Assembly: GCA_964625855.1 (NCBI GenBank)
Contig: CAZVFC010000007.1
Location: forward strand, 124,001-188,000
Length of the DNA stretch: 64,000 nucleotides
Origin: JAPLUA01 sp964625855
GTDB taxonomy: Bacteria; Verrucomicrobiota; Verrucomicrobiia; Limisphaerales; UBA8199
Reading direction: 5' to 3'
In this document: positions 1-8,582 of the stretch, piece after piece
Layout: every line of letters begins with the position of its first letter
Position numbering within the stretch: the first letter of the stretch is position 1
Program-made: the position numbers and the translations under genes
Notes under the pieces: model-generated
The model's input: only the letters and a program-made list of their open reading frames with translations
Told to the model about the DNA's origin: nothing
Databases searched by the model: none

Positions 1-1
1 G

Positions 2-334
2 ACGGTGGGTCTAATGGGGTCGCAAGCCGAGCAGCAGAATTACACTGTTTTTGGCCGTGAGGTGAACCTGGCCAGCCGCCTGGAGACCGCCTCCGGCCGA
101 GGTCGGATCTTTATTGGCCAGACCACTTATGAGCATTTGCTGCGCGACGACCCAGCGTTGGCTTCGGCCTGCGTGGCGTTGCCGCCTCAGAAGCTCAAAG
201 GCATCGGCGCCGCGGTGACCGTCTACGAGGTGCCGTGGCGACCGCCAGGCGCACCGCCCTTCGACGAGGAATTCTCCACGGGTGCAGGCGCCGATGCTTC
301 TACGGTCACGGGCTTCATTCAGCGCGGGGGGTAG
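2..334 (+). CDS. Class III adenylate/guanylate cyclase, C-terminal part (5' truncated by window edge)
   Basis: The reading frame is open from the window edge, so only the last ~110 residues are present. The stretch NYTVFGREVNLASRLE matches the conserved end of the class III cyclase catalytic domain (G-x-x-VN-x-A-x-RLE). It is followed by the usual tail ending in KLKGIGAAVTVYEV, as in cyclases where the phrase 'KG....V.VYEV' closes the domain. The enzyme would make cAMP or cGMP from the NTP; the metal-binding aspartates and any sensor domain lie outside the window. Substrate specificity cannot be read from this part. Confidence 0.8.
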   Translation, partial: TVGLMGSQAEQQNYTVFGREVNLASRLETASGRGRIFIGQTTYEHLLRDDPALASACVALPPQKLKGIGAAVTVYEVPWRPPGAPPFDEEFSTGAGADASTVTGFIQRGG

Positions 335-421
335 CCTCCCCCATCGCTTAGACGTCCTTCGGTGATAAAGCTATTCATTGACGTCTGCCAGCGTCTGTGC
401 GATTCAGATCGCGTGTTGAGC

Positions 422-1333
422 ATGATCTATCCACCAGGTTTCGGACGCAGCCGTAAGGTCCGGTTGTGCCACAGGCTGCTTGTGGGCATGCTTGCACCAT
501 GGTTGACTATGCTATGCTGCTCGTGCCGCACCCCCCCGGCTGTCACGGCCAAGCGCGCCTCCACGTTGAGCCGCCAAGTCAGCCTCACTGGCAAATCGGT
601 GCCGGTTGATCTCTACCTGCCCGACGGTGTTCAGACCGCCCCAGTGGTCGTTATCGCCCACGGCTTTAGCCGCAGCCGCTTGAACATGGCCGGATGGGGC
701 GGAATCCTGGCCTCCAACGGGTTCATCGTCGCCATACCCAACCTCCCCGCGCTGACTGATCGCGAGCAGAACAGCCGGGCCATCGGCGAGCTGCTCGAGA
801 TCATCAATAAGGGCGAATTAGCCACTCAGCCAAAGCCGGCCGGTGGCGCGGCGCTGATGGGCTACTCGATGGGCGGACTTTCCACGTTGCTCGCAGCCTC
901 CGACAATCCCAACGTCCGCTGCTGGATAGGGCTTGATCCGGTCACCGCGGGATCGAAAGGGATGAAAGCCGCCGCGCGTCTCTCGATTCCATGCGTAGTG
1001 CTGCGAGCCGAGCCCGCGGCCTGGAACATGAGGGGCAACGCGCGCCGTCTCCCCAAGGCGCTCGCGGGTCCGTTTGTCGCCCTGCGGGTCCGAGACGCCA
1101 CACATTCGGATCCGGAAGATCCCACAGACTCGCTCGCGGAACTGCTTTGTGGCCGAAGCGACGCGTGCCGGCACCGGACTTTCGAGCGTTACACGCTAGC
1201 CACCCTGCGGACGGTCTTCTTCGGTGAGCCGGCGTCGCTGGCTGTACTCCAGGCGGCCGCGGAAGACCCAGCCGTAGCCGAGGTCGCCTCGTGCCGGCTC
1301 GAGGACTTTCTGGCCCGGGCTGGAATCAATTGA
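422..1333 (+). CDS. Exported alpha/beta hydrolase (dienelactone hydrolase/cutinase-like)
   Basis: The protein carries an alpha/beta-hydrolase fold. VVVIAHGFS is the oxyanion strand, GYSMGG is the nucleophile elbow with the catalytic Ser, and DATHSDPED near the C-terminus holds the likely catalytic His. The spacing resembles the dienelactone hydrolase / PET-hydrolase-like group. The ATG at 422 gives an n-region rich in Arg/Lys followed by a hydrophobic stretch ending in a Cys cluster (LCCSC), so an exported or lipid-anchored enzyme is likely. Alternative starts in frame are a GTG at 362 and an ATG at 488, and no convincing ribosome binding site decides between them. The substrate is unknown; an ester is the expectation for the family. 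Confidence 0.65.
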   Translation: MIYPPGFGRSRKVRLCHRLLVGMLAPWLTMLCCSCRTPPAVTAKRASTLSRQVSLTGKSVPVDLYLPDGVQTAPVVVIAHGFSRSRLNMAGWGGILASNGFIVAIPNLPALTDREQNSRAIGELLEIINKGELATQPKPAGGAALMGYSMGGLSTLLAASDNPNVRCWIGLDPVTAGSKGMKAAARLSIPCVVLRAEPAAWNMRGNARRLPKALAGPFVALRVRDATHSDPEDPTDSLAELLCGRSDACRHRTFERYTLATLRTVFFGEPASLAVLQAAAEDPAVAEVASCRLEDFLARAGIN

Positions 1334-1377
1334 CTCGGCGCGTTCCTGATGCCGTAGTCCAATATCCGGCTGCCCTT

Positions 1378-3114
1378 ATGAAACCATCAAACGAGGTCTC
1401 GCAAGTCGTGTTGCCCCGCGCGACGGTCGAAGCGCATCTGCCCGACGGGCGTGTCCTCTCCGGCCCGCGCAACACGCCCGTCGGCTCCTTTTTCAAAGTG
1501 CTGCCCGAGTGGAACCCGCACGATCCCATCGTCGGCGCCGTGGTCAACGGCGAGCTGCGCGAACTCACCTACCCTATCGAGCTGGACGCCCGTGTGCGCC
1601 TGGTCCGGATGTCCGATCCGGACGGCTCGGGCATTTACCGCCGCTCGGTTACCTTCCTGCTCGTGGCGGCCTTCGAGGAGGTCTTCCCCGCGGCTGATAT
1701 TGCCATTGATCACTCAATGTCTTCGGGCGGCTTCTACTGCTCGGTGATCAACCGCGGCCCGCTGTCCAAAGAGGAGTTGGCCGCGGTTGAGACCCGGATG
1801 AGGGAACTGGTCAAGGCGGACCTGCCATTCGAGCGCAAGGTGGTGCCGGTGCAGGAAGCGATTGAGTACTTCCAATCCAAACAGCAGCACGAGAAGGTTC
1901 AGCTCCTGAGCTATCGCAGCAAGGGGACGCTGGGGCTGTACAAACTGGGCGACCACTGCGATTACCACCACGGCTACATGGTGCCTGCCACCGGCTTCCT
2001 GCGCTGGTTTGCCCTGGTGCCTATGGGCGAGGGATTTGCCCTGCGCTTCCCTCGCCGCCAGGCGCCCAATGAGCTGCCGCCGATGCCCGATTCCAAGAAA
2101 CTGCTGGCGACCTTCCGCGAGTACAACGACTGGCTCGTGCGGCTCGGCATCGAAAACGTCGGCGCCCTCAACAACGCCATCAAAGCCAACCGCGTGAGCG
2201 AGATGATCCTGATCTCCGAAGCGCTCCACGAGCACCGGATCGCCGAGATTGCCAGCCTGGTGATGGAGCGCTCGAAGGAGGCGCGCATCGTCCTGGTCGC
2301 GGGCCCGTCGTCCTCGGGCAAAACCACCTTCTCCAAGCGCCTGTCCGTTCAGCTCCTGGCCCAGGGCATCTCGCCCTTCCCGCTCGAGCTGGACAACTAC
2401 TTCCTGGACCGCGAGCAGACACCCAAGAACGAAAAAGGCGAATACGAGTTTGAAGCCCTTGAAGCGCTGGACACCCCCCGGCTGCTGTCCGACCTCCAGC
2501 GCCTGGTCGCGGGGGAAGAAATCCAACTGCCGAAGTTCAACTTCCCTCTCGGTCGCAGCGAGCCGGGTGACGTGGTGAAGCTTGAAAAGGGCCAACTGGT
2601 GATCCTCGAAGGGATCCACGGCCTGAACCCGCACCTCCTGCCCGGACTTTCCCGCCGGCAGACGACACGCATCTATGTTTCCTGCCTGACCCAATTGAAC
2701 CTGGACCGGCATAACCGCATCTCCACCACCGACACCCGCCTGCTGCGCCGGATCATCCGCGACGCGCGCGACCGTGGCTATTCCGCCCAGCAAACCATCG
2801 GCCACTGGGCCTCGGTCGGGCGCGGTGAAAAGAAGCACATCTTCCCCTACCAGGAGAACGCCGACGAAATGTTCAACTCCGCCCTGGTCTATGAGCTGTC
2901 GGCCATCCGCGAGCTGGCCGAACCGCTGCTGCGCCAGGTGGTCTTCGGCACGCCGGAATACATCGAGGCCAAACGCCTCCTGGCTTTCCTGCAATGGTTC
3001 CTCCCGATTGGCCCGGAACTCATCCCGGATAACTCCATCCTCCGCGAGTTCGTCGGCGGCTCGATCCTTAAAAGCTTCACCCTCTGGCGCAACGGCAAGC
3101 ATCACGGGGCGTAA
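1378..3114 (+). CDS. Uridine kinase-like nucleoside kinase with TGS and ThrRS-like N-terminal domains
   Basis: The protein has 578 residues. Residues ~10-75 form a TGS-type domain. Residues ~75-260 resemble the editing/SAD region of threonyl-tRNA synthetase, including a His-rich HCDYHHG motif. From about residue 295 comes a P-loop kinase of the uridine kinase family with Walker A GPSSSGKTTFSKR, a LDNYFLDRE segment and LEGIHGLNP. The same three-part architecture is known from many bacteria as 'nucleoside kinase' and is expected to phosphorylate uridine/cytidine, although a role linked to tRNA or starvation sensing has not been excluded for the family. I chose the ATG at 1378, because the in-frame start at 1291 would overlap the upstream gene and add 29 residues outside the family alignment. 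Confidence 0.8.
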   Translation: MKPSNEVSQVVLPRATVEAHLPDGRVLSGPRNTPVGSFFKVLPEWNPHDPIVGAVVNGELRELTYPIELDARVRLVRMSDPDGSGIYRRSVTFLLVAAFEEVFPAADIAIDHSMSSGGFYCSVINRGPLSKEELAAVETRMRELVKADLPFERKVVPVQEAIEYFQSKQQHEKVQLLSYRSKGTLGLYKLGDHCDYHHGYMVPATGFLRWFALVPMGEGFALRFPRRQAPNELPPMPDSKKLLATFREYNDWLVRLGIENVGALNNAIKANRVSEMILISEALHEHRIAEIASLVMERSKEARIVLVAGPSSSGKTTFSKRLSVQLLAQGISPFPLELDNYFLDREQTPKNEKGEYEFEALEALDTPRLLSDLQRLVAGEEIQLPKFNFPLGRSEPGDVVKLEKGQLVILEGIHGLNPHLLPGLSRRQTTRIYVSCLTQLNLDRHNRISTTDTRLLRRIIRDARDRGYSAQQTIGHWASVGRGEKKHIFPYQENADEMFNSALVYELSAIRELAEPLLRQVVFGTPEYIEAKRLLAFLQWFLPIGPELIPDNSILREFVGGSILKSFTLWRNGKHHGA

Positions 3115-3142
3115 CCCGCCGGGCCAGAGGCTCCCAGAGCGT

Positions 3143-3231
3143 GTACACCGGAGGTACACCGGAGGTACACCGGATGCACAAGCGATTCTCCGGTGTACAT
3201 CCGGTGTACATCCGGTGTGCCTCCGGTGTAC
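3143..3231. repeat. Array of 11-bp units in inverted arrangement
   Basis: Four units of 11 bp (GTACACCGGAG, GTACACCGGAG, GTACACCGGAT, GCACAAGCGAT) are followed by one 12-bp unit and three 11-bp units in reverse-complement sense (ATCCGGTGTAC type). The whole array can therefore fold into a long imperfect hairpin. It lies 28 bp after the kinase stop codon and well before nuoA. The same design recurs at 61173-61283, and related direct arrays occur at 25626 and 32426. The rest of the 3115-3541 gap shows no gene, only a weak promoter candidate. Confidence 0.8.
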
Positions 3232-3425
3232 TCAGCGCGAACGGCCGGAGAATCGGGCGGTTCGGTCCGAAATGAGCCCGAAGTCTGCGGGTTTGCCGAA
3301 GGTCAGCCTGGATTGGACATGCTACCATCGCATAAGTTCCCTATTCCCAGCTAGTTCAGCATAGTCCCGTCGCAGCCACAGGGTGCCCGGCGGGGAATTA
3401 AGTGTTCCCATACTCACGGTGTAAG

Positions 3426-3453
3426 TTGAACGCACAGTTAGCGCCACTAATTA
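3426..3453 (+). promoter_or_regulatory. Possible promoter of the nuo operon
   Basis: TTGAAC at 3426 and TAATTA at 3448 are spaced 16 bp apart. They lie about 90 bp upstream of the chosen nuoA start in an otherwise gene-free, locally AT-richer stretch. The match to a vegetative promoter is only moderate and no transcript data support it. Confidence 0.25.
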
Positions 3454-3541
3454 CTGGCGTAACATCTTTAACATTGACCCGGAAGCCGCCTGCCGGGAGA
3501 CTGCTCATGATGAACCTGATTTGCTTTGTTCAGAACAACGG

Positions 3542-3961
3542 ATGACCGGCATGGAAGAGCCCCTGGCCGGTGATTTGATTTACATTTTCGCCTACTTCCT
3601 GGGCGGCCTGGCGTTTGCGGTGGGGCCGTTCGCGATCGTGCACCTGCTGGCTGCGCGCAAGACCCGCAGCTACGCCAACAAGACCGAGCAATTCATCGAG
3701 TGCGGCATGGACCCTATCGGCGATGCCTGGATCCGCTATAGTGCGGTGTATTACCTCTACGCCCTGGTCTTTGTCGCCTTCGCGGTGGACGTGCTCTTTC
3801 TGATTCCCGTGGCCCTCGTCTATAACCGCGTGAGCGAGTTCGTGGTGCGGGATTTCGTCGAGATGTTCATCTTCGTGGGGATTCTCTCGCTCGTGATCGT
3901 TTACGCCTGGATGAAAGGTATCTTTGAATGGAAGCGCCGCAAGACAATGCCCAACTCCTGA
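3542..3961 (+). CDS. nuoA: NADH-quinone oxidoreductase subunit A
   Basis: This is a 139-residue membrane protein with three predicted transmembrane helices (about residues 10-32, 65-90 and 100-125). The loop after helix 1 holds the family signature ECGMDPIGDAW, which in complex I lines the quinone-site region next to NuoH and NuoD. It is the first gene of the operon and overlaps nuoB by 34 bp. The ATG at 3542 gives the usual length; a TTG at 3521 and an ATG at 3551 are also in frame. Confidence 0.92.
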   Translation: MTGMEEPLAGDLIYIFAYFLGGLAFAVGPFAIVHLLAARKTRSYANKTEQFIECGMDPIGDAWIRYSAVYYLYALVFVAFAVDVLFLIPVALVYNRVSEFVVRDFVEMFIFVGILSLVIVYAWMKGIFEWKRRKTMPNS

Positions 3962-4446
3962 GCGACTGCGCTCCTTACGTTAAGTTCGCCAAGCTGGATG
4001 AGTTGCTGGCGCTCGGCCGCGCCAACTCGCTCTGGCCCCTGACCTTCGGGCTCGCTTGTTGCGCGATCGAGATGATGGCCGCCGGCGCCTCGCGGTTCGA
4101 CCTCGCCCGCTTCGGCGCGGAGGTCTTCCGGCCATCGCCCCGCCAGGCGGATGTGATGATTGTCGCCGGCACCGTCAACAAGAAGATGGCTGCGGCGGTG
4201 AAGACGCTCTACGATCAGATGCCCGAGCCTAAATGGGTCATCGCGATGGGCAACTGCGCCATTTCCGGCGGGCCTTTCGTTTTCCCCGGCCAGTACGCGG
4301 TCGTGGAAGGCGTGGACAAACTGTTTCCGGTGGACGTGTTCATCCCTGGTTGCCCGCCCCGCCCGGAGGCGCTGATCGAGGGCTTGCTCAAGCTGGAAGA
4401 AAAGCTTACCGGCAAGCGGCGCTGGCCGGTGGTCAAGCCGGACTGA
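3928..4446 (+). CDS. nuoB: NADH-quinone oxidoreductase subunit B
   Basis: The 172-residue peripheral-arm subunit carries the terminal N2 [4Fe-4S] cluster. The four expected cysteines are visible in GLACCAIEMM, GNCAISGGPF and GCPPRPEALI. The gene starts inside the 3' end of nuoA, which suggests translational coupling. Together with NuoC, D and I it forms the quinone-reducing Q module. Confidence 0.95.
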   Translation: MEAPQDNAQLLSDCAPYVKFAKLDELLALGRANSLWPLTFGLACCAIEMMAAGASRFDLARFGAEVFRPSPRQADVMIVAGTVNKKMAAAVKTLYDQMPEPKWVIAMGNCAISGGPFVFPGQYAVVEGVDKLFPVDVFIPGCPPRPEALIEGLLKLEEKLTGKRRWPVVKPD

Positions 4447-4482
4447 AGACTCACAGCGAAGCCGCGAAGGCGCGAAAAGAAC

Positions 4483-4941
4483 ATGGAGTCAACTCCCATC
4501 CCAGCCGCTAGTCCAGCATTGCCAAACCCGCTGGCCCACCTGCCTGTCCCGTTCCAGGCGGTGGATTACGCAGCCAAAGGGTATCATCTGGACGCTACGG
4601 TTGCCCCGGGCCAGGTCGTAGAGGTAGCGGCGCAACTGGATGAAGAAGGGCTGGCGCTGGACACCATCACGGGCGTGGACTGGATGGCGCAGGGACAGAT
4701 GGAGGTAGTCTATGATTTCTTCCACCCGGCCAAAGCGTTGCGCGTGGTGGTTCGCACCCGGATTCCGCGCGATAACCCGGAGGTTGCCACCATTCAAAGC
4801 GTGTTCCCGGGGGCCAACTGGCATGAGCGCGAGACGCATGATTTCTTCGGCATACGCTTCGCGGGCCATCCGAACCTGACGCCCTTCCTGCTGCCGGAAG
4901 ACGCCACCTATCACCCGCTGAGGAAGGATTTTACGTCGTGA
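4483..4941 (+). CDS. nuoC: NADH-quinone oxidoreductase subunit C
   Basis: The 152-residue protein is a NuoC/30-kDa subunit. It shows the signature RETHDFFGIRFAGHP followed by LLPEDATYHPLRKDF near the C-terminus, the family hallmark (ERE-x-x-D-x-F-G-x-x-F-x-G-H-P). The first ~20 residues are Pro/Ala-rich and not conserved. It begins 36 bp after nuoB and overlaps nuoD by 4 bp. It is a separate gene and is not fused to NuoD as in E. coli. Confidence 0.93.
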   Translation: MESTPIPAASPALPNPLAHLPVPFQAVDYAAKGYHLDATVAPGQVVEVAAQLDEEGLALDTITGVDWMAQGQMEVVYDFFHPAKALRVVVRTRIPRDNPEVATIQSVFPGANWHERETHDFFGIRFAGHPNLTPFLLPEDATYHPLRKDFTS

Positions 4942-6068
4942 TCGTCAAAGAGCCCATCTCACCTCCCGGGGCGCCGGAAGAGACCTTTGTCATCAACATT
5001 GGGCCGCAGCATCCCGCCACCCACGGCGTTCTGCGCGTCAAGATGACAATGGACGGCGAATACATCGTCCGCGCCGAGCCGATCTGCGGCTACATCCACC
5101 GGATGCAGGAGAAGATGGGCGAGAACCGCACCTATGCGCAGTTTCTGCCCAACACGAGCCGGATTGATTACCTCTCGGCGATGACCTACACCCACGGCTT
5201 CGTCGGCGCGGTCGAACGCGCGGCCAAGCTGCAGGTGCCGCCGCGCGCGGAGTATATTCGTGTCATCACGTCTGAGCTGAACCGCATCTCCAGCCACCTG
5301 GTCTGGTGGGGCGCCTTCCTGCTCGACCTGGGCGGGTTCACCCCGCTGCTCTATGCCTTCGATGACCGGGAGAAGATACTCGACTTGCTCGAGGGCCTCA
5401 CTGGCTCCCGTCTCACCTATTGCTATTACCGCATCGGCGGCGTCTGCAACGACGTGGACGAGGACTTCATCAAGGGCACCCGTGAGTTCGTGGCCCAAAT
5501 GCGGCCCCGGTTCAAGATGTATCGGGCGCTGGTCACGGATAACATCATCCTGCGCAAGCGGCTGATTGACATCGGGCCCATCGGCAAGGAGATGTGCCGG
5601 AAGTACGGGGCGACGGGGCCGGTGATTCGCGGTTCCGGCGTTCCTTATGACGTGCGGAAAGTCGAGCCTTACTCCGTCTATCCCGAGTTTGACTTTCTCA
5701 TCCCCACGTTCGAGGAAGGCGATTCCATGGCCCGCTACCTGGTGCGCATGGAGGAGATGGTCCAGAGCTTGCGGATCATCGAGCAAGCCCTCGACAAGTT
5801 GCCGTCCGGCCCCGTGATGGCCGAGAAGGTGCCGCGCGTGCTGAAGCTGCCTGCCGGCGACTATTGTTATGCCGTGGAAGCCGCGCGGGGCCGGTTCGCC
5901 GTGCGCATCGTGAGCGACAACAAGGAAATCCCTTACCGGGTGAAATTGCGCACGCCTTCGCTCTCGAACCTGAGCCTGTTCGAGGAGGCCAGCCAGGGCA
6001 TGCTGCTGCCGGATGCCCTCGCCCTGATGGGCAGCCTGGACCTCGTGATCCCGGACATTGACCGTTGA
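4938..6068 (+). CDS. nuoD: NADH-quinone oxidoreductase subunit D
   Basis: The 376-residue 49-kDa-type subunit begins with a GTG that overlaps the nuoC stop. The N-terminal NIGPQHPATHGVLR motif lines the quinone pocket (the His and the later Tyr pair contact the quinone headgroup in known structures). DIGPIG and the C-terminal PDIDR ending are also present. The N-terminal DVDEDFIKGTREF region is as in other NuoD proteins. It works with NuoB and NuoH in quinone reduction. Confidence 0.95.
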   Translation: MIVKEPISPPGAPEETFVINIGPQHPATHGVLRVKMTMDGEYIVRAEPICGYIHRMQEKMGENRTYAQFLPNTSRIDYLSAMTYTHGFVGAVERAAKLQVPPRAEYIRVITSELNRISSHLVWWGAFLLDLGGFTPLLYAFDDREKILDLLEGLTGSRLTYCYYRIGGVCNDVDEDFIKGTREFVAQMRPRFKMYRALVTDNIILRKRLIDIGPIGKEMCRKYGATGPVIRGSGVPYDVRKVEPYSVYPEFDFLIPTFEEGDSMARYLVRMEEMVQSLRIIEQALDKLPSGPVMAEKVPRVLKLPAGDYCYAVEAARGRFAVRIVSDNKEIPYRVKLRTPSLSNLSLFEEASQGMLLPDALALMGSLDLVIPDIDR

Positions 6069-6082
6069 GAGAGCCCCTTGCC

Positions 6083-7108
6083 ATGACCCAAGCCATCTCC
6101 AACCTGTTGAAGCTGCTGGCGACTGAGCCTTATCGGCTGTTGGTGTTCCTGGTGGGCATGTTGGCCTTTGTGGGGCTCAACGCGGCCTACCTGGTCTGGG
6201 TGGAGCGCAAGGGCGCCGGACGGTTCCAGCGCCGCCCGGGCCCCACGGAAGTCGGTCCCGCCGGCCTGATTCAGCCCATTGCCGACGCGGCCAAGCTGAT
6301 GTCCAAGCAGTTGATCGTGCCTGCGGGCGCGGATGCCACGCTGTTCCGCATCGCGCCGCTGCTGATGATGTCCCCCGCGCTCATGAGCCTGGCGGTTATC
6401 CCGTTCGGCCCGAACCTCGCGGCGGCCAACATCAACGTCGGGCTGCTCATGATCTTCGCCTTCGGTTCGATCAACGTGATGGGAGTCATGCTCGGCGGCT
6501 GGTCTTCCCGGAACAAATACGCGATTATCTCCGCCGCCAGGGTGGTGTCGCAGAATGTCGCTTATGAAATCCCCATGCTGCTGGTGGTGACCACCATGAT
6601 CATGATCACCGGCACCATGAACCTGAACGAAATTGTCCGGCAGCAAGCCGGCGCCTTCTGGAACTGGAACGTGTTCCGGGTTTGGATCAACCCGCTGATG
6701 CCCGTCACCTTCCTGATCTTCTTCATCTGCATGCTGGCCGAGACCAACCGCGCGCCCTTCGACATGGCGGAAGCCGAGAGCGAATTGGTGGCGGGGGCGT
6801 ACACCGAGTACGCCGGGATGGGTTTCGGGGTCTTCTTCATGGCCGAATATGCCAATATTCTCCTCGGCTGCGCCCTGGGCACGGCGTTGTTCCTTGGCGG
6901 CTGGCAGAGCCCGATTGGGATCCTGCCGGGCGTGATTTGGTTCCTGTTGAAGATGTATTTCCTGGTGTTCACCGTGGTGTGGATCCGCTGGACCTTCCCG
7001 CGGACGCAGTTCTACGGCCTGCTGAACCTCTCCTGGAAAATCCTGATCCCGGTCTCGCTGTTCACCCTGATCCTTTCCAGCGCGATGATGAAGCTGTTCC
7101 ACACATGA
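6083..7108 (+). CDS. nuoH: NADH-quinone oxidoreductase subunit H
   Basis: This membrane subunit of about 341 residues has eight expected helices. The signature VWVERKGAGRFQRRPGP and the loop ETNRAPFDMAEAESELVAG are both present; the latter forms part of the quinone channel floor (E-channel). I chose the ATG at 6083, while a TTG at 6065 overlapping the nuoD stop would add six residues. The stop overlaps the nuoI start (ATGA). Confidence 0.94.
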   Translation: MTQAISNLLKLLATEPYRLLVFLVGMLAFVGLNAAYLVWVERKGAGRFQRRPGPTEVGPAGLIQPIADAAKLMSKQLIVPAGADATLFRIAPLLMMSPALMSLAVIPFGPNLAAANINVGLLMIFAFGSINVMGVMLGGWSSRNKYAIISAARVVSQNVAYEIPMLLVVTTMIMITGTMNLNEIVRQQAGAFWNWNVFRVWINPLMPVTFLIFFICMLAETNRAPFDMAEAESELVAGAYTEYAGMGFGVFFMAEYANILLGCALGTALFLGGWQSPIGILPGVIWFLLKMYFLVFTVVWIRWTFPRTQFYGLLNLSWKILIPVSLFTLILSSAMMKLFHT

Positions 7109-7689
7109 AGAGTTCACTGAAGGAAATATTCACCGGATTCAACAGCCTGGTCACTGGCATGAGGATTACCCTCGGCCAGTTCTTCAAGCCGACCGTCACG
7201 GTGCATTATCCGCACGAATCCCTGAAGATGCCCAAGCGGTTCCGGGGGCATATCGAGCTGGTGCGCGACCCGACGACGGGCAAGGCGATCTGTTTCGCCT
7301 GTAAGCTGTGCGAGCGCGCCTGCCCGAGCGACTGCATCACCGTGGAAGGCGCGAAGCTGGACGGCGCCAAGAAGAAGTCAGTCACGCAATACGTGCTCGA
7401 TTTCACCAAGTGCAGCCTGTGCGGCGCTTGCGTCGAGGCCTGCCGCGACAATGCGATCCGGTTCTCCCGCGAGTTCAACCTCGCCGGCACCAGCAAGGAG
7501 GATTACATCTTGGACTTGTTCAAGCGCTTGGAGAACGAGCGCGTCGAAGCCGAGCGCGTCGAAGCCAAAGTAGCGCAGGCGTCCCCGCCTGCGGGTTCGG
7601 CGGGCGTCCCGCCCGCAGCTAATGCTGCCCCTGAGACCTCGCCCAAGCCACCGCCGGCAAACGCGTCTAACGCCGATCAGGCCAAGTAA
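7105..7689 (+). CDS. nuoI: NADH-quinone oxidoreductase subunit I with repeat-derived C-terminal tail
   Basis: The 194-residue protein is an 8Fe ferredoxin-type subunit carrying clusters N6a/N6b. CFACKLCERACPSDC and CSLCGACVEACRDN are two complete CxxCxxCxxxC motifs. The last ~45 residues are not family-like: they are Ala/Pro-rich (AQASPPAGSAGVPPA) and are encoded by a GC-rich palindromic repeat (about 7570-7616). The repeat appears to have been absorbed into the reading frame before the stop. Confidence 0.93.
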   Translation: MKSSLKEIFTGFNSLVTGMRITLGQFFKPTVTVHYPHESLKMPKRFRGHIELVRDPTTGKAICFACKLCERACPSDCITVEGAKLDGAKKKSVTQYVLDFTKCSLCGACVEACRDNAIRFSREFNLAGTSKEDYILDLFKRLENERVEAERVEAKVAQASPPAGSAGVPPAANAAPETSPKPPPANASNADQAK

Positions 7690-7722
7690 CTTGTCTATTC
7701 CACTCAACCAATCAAGCCCAGC

Positions 7723-8253
7723 ATGACCACGTTTCCCGCATCCCAGATGATTGTCGGCGGGGTGTTCCTGCTCTGCGCCGCGACCACCATCGCGGGGGCG
7801 CTCATCGCCGCGTTGACCGCGCGCATCATCCGGAGCGTTTGCGGCCTGGCCATTTGCTGTCTGGGCCTGGCTGGGCTCTACTATTTTCTGCACAGCCCAT
7901 TCCTGGCCCTGATGGAGATTCTCATCTACGTCGGGGCCGTCTGCGTGACGATCATCTTCGCCGTCATGCTGGCCGAGCCGGACGAGCCTGTCCGCGACGA
8001 CAAACCCGCGTCCACCGTTCTCTGGGGCGGCTTTGCGTTCCTGGTCTGCGCGTCGATCTTCTGGGGCCTCTGGCAATTGGGCGCGCACCACGATTGGACC
8101 GCCCCGGGAACCCGTCTCAGCGACGGCTCTGTCACCGCCATCGGCAAATCGCTGTTGACGACCTACAGCCTGGCCTTTGAACTGATCTCGCTGGCCCTCA
8201 TGGTCGCGATTATCGGGGCGCTCGCGATCGCGCGCACCGGGAGGGGTAAATGA
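7723..8253 (+). CDS. nuoJ: NADH-quinone oxidoreductase subunit J
   Basis: The 176-residue membrane subunit has five predicted helices. The conserved helix FLALMEILIYVGAVCVTIIF contains the Glu and the pi-bulge region typical of NuoJ (ND6). It overlaps nuoK by the ATGA junction. Confidence 0.92.
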   Translation: MTTFPASQMIVGGVFLLCAATTIAGALIAALTARIIRSVCGLAICCLGLAGLYYFLHSPFLALMEILIYVGAVCVTIIFAVMLAEPDEPVRDDKPASTVLWGGFAFLVCASIFWGLWQLGAHHDWTAPGTRLSDGSVTAIGKSLLTTYSLAFELISLALMVAIIGALAIARTGRGK

Positions 8254-8579
8254 TGCCTGCCATACCCTTACCTGACCGGCCGGACTTCTACTTCACCATC
8301 GCGGCCTTGCTGTTGGTGATTGGCGTCTTTGGCCTGCTGCGGCGGCGCACGCTGATCGGCATGTTAATCTCAGGCGAGCTGATCTTCTCCGGCGCCTCGC
8401 TGAACCTGATGGCCTTCAACCGCTTCACAGCGCCTGACCCGGCGGTGGGACAGATCTTCGTGCTTTTCATCATGGGGTTGGCCGCGGCTGAAATCGCCAT
8501 CGCCTTGAGCATTATCATTGCAGTCTATCGCAATTACCGCTCCATCAAGACCAAGGAGCTGACTGAACTCAAGGGATAG
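8250..8579 (+). CDS. nuoK: NADH-quinone oxidoreductase subunit K
   Basis: The 109-residue membrane subunit has three helices. The second and third carry the conserved Glu residues of the proton path (SGELIFSGASLNL and GLAAAEIAIALS). It is translationally coupled to nuoJ and followed closely by the first antiporter-like subunit. Confidence 0.92.
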   Translation: MMPAIPLPDRPDFYFTIAALLLVIGVFGLLRRRTLIGMLISGELIFSGASLNLMAFNRFTAPDPAVGQIFVLFIMGLAAAEIAIALSIIIAVYRNYRSIKTKELTELKG

Positions 8580-8582
8580 CGC

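Noticed and set aside
3143..3231. Possible CRISPR array
   Set aside because: Units are 11 bp and contiguous, there are no unique spacers of 25-40 bp, and no cas genes are in the window. The same holds for 25626, 32426 and 61173.
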